From assembly GCF_041260155.1 (NCBI RefSeq), contig NC_091932.1:7809001-7873000 (forward strand): a stretch of 64,000 nucleotides of DNA, written 5' to 3'. Below, in pieces: positions 59,501 through 64,000 of the stretch (position 1 is its first letter; each line of letters begins with the position of its first letter). This DNA comes from Ptychodera flava (lineage: Eukaryota > Hemichordata > Enteropneusta > Ptychoderidae). The position numbers and the translations under genes were made by a program. The notes beneath the pieces were generated by a model. It saw only the letters and a list, made by a program, of their open reading frames with translations, was not told where the DNA came from and made no database searches.

Positions 59501-62500
59501 CATACAGTTTTGTTGCTGACGAAATAGTTCATATTCTCGGTCCAGAAATTGATAAGGAGGAAGCACTAAAAGAATTCAATGAAGAGGATCTATCAGCGAA
59601 AATGGATATTGTTATGCCAACATATTGGAAAGGATGTGGACAATACGTGCAATGGAATCCAAGTTGTTGTGACCAGCCATCTGAACAATGGATGAAGACG
59701 TTATGGTCTTTTTTACATTCTCTCTGGAATGGAAAGAATGATCCACTAGTGTCCCTTCAGCAGTGGCCTATCATCCCAGCTAAAGGGTCAAAACTATTGC
59801 CTCTATCACTGACACGGACAATACTGGACAGTACGAAATTTAGAAGAAACATATATCGAGACAATATCAAAGATGTGGAAACTGTATTGTGCAAGCTTGA
59901 CTGCCCGGAGGTTGATTATGATGCAATAGCTTGTGACTATGATGAGCAAAATGAAATTAAAGTAATAGAAAATACAACAGTGCAGTTACTATCAAAATTA
60001 CAAGCACAGATATTACTCAAGAAACATGTTGCTCATATTACATCTCACTTTGATATCATATCAGTTCTCCACCATCACTTCAAAACTGGTCAGTGCAACA
60101 TGTCTCTGGAGGAATCAGAATGCATAACACTTCTTCAATATATTCAAGAATGCACATCTTCAATATACTCAGACAAAGCAAATCTCAGTAAATTGAAAAG
60201 TCTTCCACTATATTTCACAATATTTGGATCACCGGTCAGCATCAACCGATGGTGGAAGTGTTATGTCCTACACAGAGGAATTCCTGAAATAGAGAGAGAT
60301 GTGTGGATCGATCAATGTAGCTGTGTATTCCTGAAGGAACAGACTAATTTAAAGTTTCTGTATGATGCAATTGGTGTAGAGAGTATAAATCCTGTAGAAG
60401 TATACACTAAATTCATCTTTCGACATTTTGAGGAATTCAGTGATAAAGCTCGCTTTGAGCATCTGATATTTTTAAAAAATTCACTAGCTTTTAATTCCAA
60501 TAACTCGGGACTCATTGCTTGCTTGGAAAGTTTGGCATTTATACCAAACCAAGATGAGTCTAAACCCTTACGCCGTGCAAATCAGTGTTTTGATCAAAAT
60601 AATGAGATCTTCCAAGAAATGCTTCCAAAATGCTCGTTTCCCTGACCCCATATGATACTGAAGATTGGCATCCTTTTCTCAAATTTTGTGGTCTGAAGCA
60701 GAAGGTTGATGAAGAGCTATATCTCATATTTGCTAATAAGATCGAAAACCATAGTCATGACCACAAGAGCAGGCAGGCCAAATTGTTGATCTGCTACCTG
60801 TTCGATCATACCCATCTTCATCATAGCAAGTCATTTCTTGACAAAATATCTACGGTAAAGTTTGTGCCCACACAGAAGCCGAATGAGGAACAACTATCCA
60901 TTTGCTCTAAACATTTTATGGAAAACGATACGTTCACCTGTTTCCGAGAATCTGTTGCAAATGATAAAGAAAAACTAGTGTGGACAGCATCACCACTACT
61001 CCCAGAGTGGGCTGATCCATACTATACGAATGGCAACACCAACTTAAGAAGCAGTTTAGGCATAAAGGCAGTGCCTTCACTTGATAGTGTCTTGCAACAC
61101 TGTGGAAATGTCGCAGAGGCTGTTTCTGCCAGAAATAAAGCAGGGCTCGAGGAAAGATTGGACCAATGTAATGCTGCATCAGCTGGGCTTCTGACTAAAG
61201 TTATGGTAGAAATTTATGAATTTATGATACAGAAATGTTTACACTATGCAACAGAAGAGTCCACATGCTCTGAAAAATGTCCAGACAACATATGCAGTGT
61301 TTGTAAACAAATCCATGCAGCCTTATATGATGTCTCATGCGTAATCGTTGAAGACGGATGCATGATGGTCAGAGCAAATCAAGTGTTTCTTCAACAAAAT
61401 AAATGCACTGTAGAACCGTTTTTACACTGCGTCCCACTAAAACTTGGGAAATATGTGGGACTTTTTAGACTGCTTGGGGCACAGGAAACAGCAACAGCTA
61501 CACAGTTTGCCATCGCCTTGGAGGAGATGTACAAACTTTATGGGTCACATGAGCTGGATGTAAATTGCCTAAATATAGCAAGAAAGGCCATCGAGGGCCT
61601 TTTCTATTGCCTTCAAAATAAAGAAACACTGGTCACAACACATTCAGCAACACTTCCAAGTTGTTTGCCTCCTCTGAAAAATATGTACTTGTTAAATGAG
61701 TCAAAACAACTGTATCAATCCGCCCAATTGGTATTCAATGATTTGTATGATAGGATTGGAAAACCACAAGGATTTACATGTCAATTTCTGGTAGACTTAT
61801 CATCATACGCTCTACATTCACATCCACAAACTCTGGTTGAAAGGATTCCAGAACACCTTAGGCCAAAGTTCCTCAGCAGCATGGTAGAGGAAGAGCTGCA
61901 GCCGACACAGCCATGTGAAGAGTCTCAATACTGCACCAATGAAGAAGATTTCACAAGTTTACTGTCATCAGAATATTTTGCTGAGGCCATTCTTAGACTC
62001 ATTGCAAGGCGTTCAAAAATGGCCATTTCCAATGAATTGAAAATACGTCTTGCACGACTGAAGACCGTTAAGATCCATTGTGTACGCTGTGTTAGAGTTA
62101 ATCTCGTCAAGATCACGACTCGAGAAATTGTTTGTGGACGACCCTCACCCATTTACTTGCAAGAAGATGATCAAAGATACTCTTTATACATGCAACATTC
62201 GTCACAAGAAGATACCATGAAAATAGTACCACTTTTTGCAAGAGCAGTATGTTTAATACTAAAAGGAATGGCTGACTCAGTACAATTAGACATTTTCCAA
62301 CTTTTGAGACTTAAGTCAATGGAGAGTATTAATACATATCTTGACCAGGAAGGTTGTGAAACATTATTTGAAATTTCTGATTCACTCTTCCCTCGAGTTG
62401 GGTCAGAAATACCCCAGGATAAAATTCACCTCCTGAAGCAACATCCAAATTATTACTTCCGGAGCGATGAATATGTCGGTTACAGATTAGATAATGATAG

Positions 62501-63533
62501 CACTGCATCTACATTCGTGTATGCTAAGATTGTTAAAGAGGTGAAAATACCTACTGGGTCATGCGAAGGTGATTTGACCTACAATGTAAAACGAATTTAT
62601 GAAGTTGATATAGGAAAAGATGAATTGATTGCAGTTTCAACGTTGGACCTTTACAAAATACAAGGGGTTTTGAGAAAGAAATTTCTCGTGCCGTATGAAA
62701 AATCACCATCGTTTCCAGATAGGGGAAAATCTCTGGATGACATACTTGATGAAGTGTCTGATCTCCTAGAAGATATTTGGTCTGACACTTCTTTGACTGA
62801 TGACGAACGGAGAAAGGCTATTAAACGGCTTTACCTCGAGTGGCATCCAGACAAGAACTTCGGGAATGAAGAACTCGCTACTGAGGTGTTTAAACATATC
62901 AAGAATGAATTGGATAGACTGGAACAGGGCCGTCCAAGGAAGAAAAAGGCAAGTGGAAGTGCAACAACTGGAGGATCAAGCAGGACGTCATCTTCATTTA
63001 GACCTCGATATCATAGCCGGGGATATTCTTCATTCTATGAAAGATGGGACAGTGAAGCGAGGATGCACAGAGAAAACAGAAATGAAACAAATGCAGGAAG
63101 TTCACACTATGAACCTTATTCCTCCAATTTCACAAAGCGGCCGGACCTTGCAGAAGGCAAACGGTGGTTCCGGCAGGCAAGGGTAGATCTAATTGCAGCA
63201 CGCAAGGACTTTGTGGACACAGATGGCAAAAGCTATGAATGGGTGTCATTTAAATGTCAGCAGGCAGCCGAGAAGGCTCTGAAAGGTGGTCTGTACGCGA
63301 CACTGGGCTATTTGCCATACTCTCACAGTCACTCAAATATTTCCCTTGCATCTTCATTATCAGATCATGCATCAGATATTGATGTTGCAGCTGATGCCGT
63401 AGCACTCATGAATCTGAAATGTGACCACATTCATCCAAGATACCCGGATATGCATGCCCGTCATCAAATACCAAATGATTTCTACACAAAACAGAATGCA
63501 GAAAAGCACATGAACATACAACAAATATTCTAA
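49014..63533 (+). CDS. sacsin-like giant chaperone-related protein (three exons, about 4,390 residues)
   Basis: Exons: 49014-49139, 49610-49868, and the giant exon 50735-63533. Splicing is GT/AG, phase 0 at the first intron and phase 1 at the second, and joins conserved motifs exactly. The protein has three sacsin repeats, each opening with an HSP90-like ATP-binding module, then a J-domain and a C-terminal HEPN domain. This is the order in vertebrate sacsin, which is about 4,580 residues and is also encoded mainly by one huge exon. Sacsin acts in cytoplasmic protein quality control and in intermediate-filament and mitochondrial organisation; the same role is inferred here. No ubiquitin-like domain precedes the first repeat: an in-frame TAA lies at 49005-49007, so the ATG at 49014 is taken as the start. 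Five single-base frame breaks interrupt the giant exon. Many invertebrates have several sacsin-like paralogues, so strict orthology is not claimed. Confidence 0.9.
49140..49609 (+). other. intron 1 of the sacsin-like gene
   Basis: GT...AG intron of 470 bp. Nothing else was recognised in it except a short GTGTGT run near 49188. Confidence 0.75.
49610..49868 (+). CDS. sacsin-like gene, coding exon 2
   Basis: It encodes the ATP-binding core of repeat 1: [16 protein letters not shown] (the N-box, with the conserved Glu, Asn and Asp) and [15 protein letters not shown] (the glycine box). The acceptor is TGACAG|GAATTA and the donor ACTG|GTAAGT. The split codon GAT (Asp) restores HLTDMPSL with exon 3. 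Confidence 0.9.
49885..50250. repeat. fold-back element in intron 2 of the sacsin-like gene
   Basis: Inverted halves repeat TGCGAGAAA and TTTCTCGCA words. The outer ends (GTACAAAAATGTGCGAGAAATTAGC... and ...GCAAATTTCTTGCAAATCTCTGTAC) pair imperfectly. The centre near 50030-50075 (TCTCGCAATCAATCAGC and GCAGATTGATTGCGAGA) pairs well. It is probably a MITE-like insertion. Confidence 0.6.
50528..50568. repeat. (AAT)n microsatellite
   Basis: Thirteen or so AAT units in intron 2, about 165 bp before the giant exon. Confidence 0.95.
50735..63533 (+). CDS. sacsin-like gene, giant exon 3 (with five frame breaks)
   Basis: The acceptor CTCAACAG|ATATG is at 50734/50735; stop TAA is at 63531-63533. Open pieces in order are 50735-54570, then to 55912, to 57986, to 59104, to 60645 and to 63533. 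At each border the protein homology continues in another frame after one base is lost or gained: an extra base in TTCC at 54557-54560; an extra A in AAAA at 55894-55897; a missing G near 57909-57912; a missing A in AAAAA at 59026-59030; and a missing base near 60639-60646. Between the breaks there are no premature stops over 12.8 kb. This is unlike an old pseudogene and like assembly error or very recent mutation. Confidence 0.85.
54457..57620 (+). other. sacsin repeat 2
   Basis: It starts near [37 protein letters not shown] is out of frame with its upstream part because of the break at about 54558. [31 protein letters not shown] and [20 protein letters not shown] follow. A second break lies at 55894-55897. 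Residues are about 1,370-2,425. Confidence 0.85.
57646..62500 (+). other. sacsin repeat 3
   Basis: It starts [19 protein letters not shown], then [40 protein letters not shown] (in frame only after the missing base near 57910), [13 protein letters not shown] and [17 protein letters not shown]. The glycine box reads GQYGIGF rather than GRFGLGF, as in the third repeat of known sacsins. Two more breaks lie at about 59028 and 60643. Confidence 0.85.
62740..62935 (+). other. J-domain (DnaJ-like)
   Basis: Segment from [17 protein letters not shown] to [10 protein letters not shown], with the HPD motif of [10 protein letters not shown] at 62844-62852. HPD stimulates the ATPase of HSP70 partners. 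The usual helix III phenylalanine position is kept (TEVFKHI). Its place near the C-terminus, before HEPN, is diagnostic for sacsin. Confidence 0.85.
63136..63530 (+). other. HEPN domain
   Basis: C-terminal helical domain from [20 protein letters not shown] through [20 protein letters not shown] to the end. In vertebrate sacsin this domain dimerises and binds nucleotides. A Ser/Arg-rich linker of about 65 residues separates it from the J-domain. Confidence 0.85.
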
Positions 63534-64000
63534 AATCAGTAGCAACGATTGTGTCTGAACATTTTGGCTGATGTTTTGTATCGAGGTGGGTCTTAAATGT
63601 GTCTTTGTGTTTCCTGATGTTTTAAATCAGAAGTTCATAGTGTTCGAACGTTATTACTGTATAATTTTTTTTATTACTGTATAATTTTGGCTATGGTCTT
63701 GGTTCCTTTGCGCCAAATATTTGCTGTCATGTTTCTCATCGGCCATTAATCATGAATTTTGGCCCTGATAGCATTGTTTTATTGTCACCAAGATGATACC
63801 ATATTTCTTAAGAACTGATACATAATTCAAAATGAAACTTGCTTGATATTACACAAAACGTTCATCAAAGTTGAGGAGAAATATTTTCATAAAAAAAGAG
63901 GAGGGAGACCTACCAATGATCAGTAAACTTTCCACTGAGTATTTTAGGTTTTTAACGTTTTTCAGCATGCCTATACCCTTTTACTATCGCACAATCAATG
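63534..64000 (+). other. 3' flank / 3' UTR of the sacsin-like gene
   Basis: AT-rich sequence following the TAA stop. No canonical AATAAA was found before the window end, so the polyadenylation site is unplaced. A 16-bp ATTACTGTATAATTTT word is repeated in tandem near 63652-63688. Confidence 0.4.

Noticed and set aside
54590..60645. Separate genes for each open piece of the sacsin region (54590, 55884, 57974, 58939, 60630 starts)
   Set aside because: Protein homology to one sacsin continues across every border with a one-base offset. The apparent starts lie inside conserved domains.
54557..60646. Programmed ribosomal frameshifting in the sacsin-like gene
   Set aside because: Five shifts of mixed sign, with no common slippery heptamer or downstream structure seen. 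Indels are simpler.

Overview
The window is animal (metazoan) nuclear DNA, most likely from a marine invertebrate. The reasons are spliced exons with GT/AG borders, an AT-rich background, several clades of non-LTR retrotransposon, Penelope-like reverse transcriptase pieces, many fold-back elements and microsatellites, and one very large sacsin-like gene. A degenerate 2A-like motif in one LINE ORF1 would fit an invertebrate deuterostome (echinoderm, hemichordate, amphioxus), but this is an inference and the species cannot be fixed from the sequence alone.

Layout. 1-6.2 kb: non-genic, with one decayed LINE fragment and small hairpins. 6.2-13.5 kb: two adjacent minus-strand LINEs. The second carries a coiled-coil ORF1 with a degenerate 2A-like motif and is interrupted by a 901-bp terminal-inverted-repeat element flanked by a 5-bp target-site duplication. 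14.3-15.6 kb: an inverted duplication and a 65-bp perfect hairpin flanked by an 8-bp direct repeat. 16.2-26.2 kb: three tandem-repeat-bearing elements, one with nine units spaced 146-147 bp, separated by unremarkable DNA. 27.8-30.0 kb: a 5'-truncated L2/CR1-like LINE on the plus strand. 31.3-40.4 kb: a region bounded by matching inverted CACTGC... ends with subterminal TTCTT/AAGAA-rich repeats. It contains a fold-back element, a further 147-bp-repeat element and a Penelope-like remnant. 40.4-45.7 kb: a second L2/CR1-like LINE split by a minus-strand LINE that is itself split by a Penelope-like element. 45.7-49.0 kb: small palindromic elements and LINE debris.

49.0-63.5 kb is the only convincing host gene, a sacsin-like protein of about 4,390 residues. 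Two small exons lead into one giant exon of about 12.8 kb. It encodes three sacsin repeats, each starting with an HSP90-like ATP-binding module, then a J-domain with an HPD motif and a C-terminal HEPN domain. The reading frame of the giant exon is broken five times by apparent single-base indels, several at homopolymers, with continuous homology across each break. This points to assembly errors or very recent decay rather than to separate genes.

No tRNA, rRNA, CRISPR array or bacterial-type operon was recognised. Promoters and polyadenylation sites of the sacsin-like gene could not be placed with confidence.
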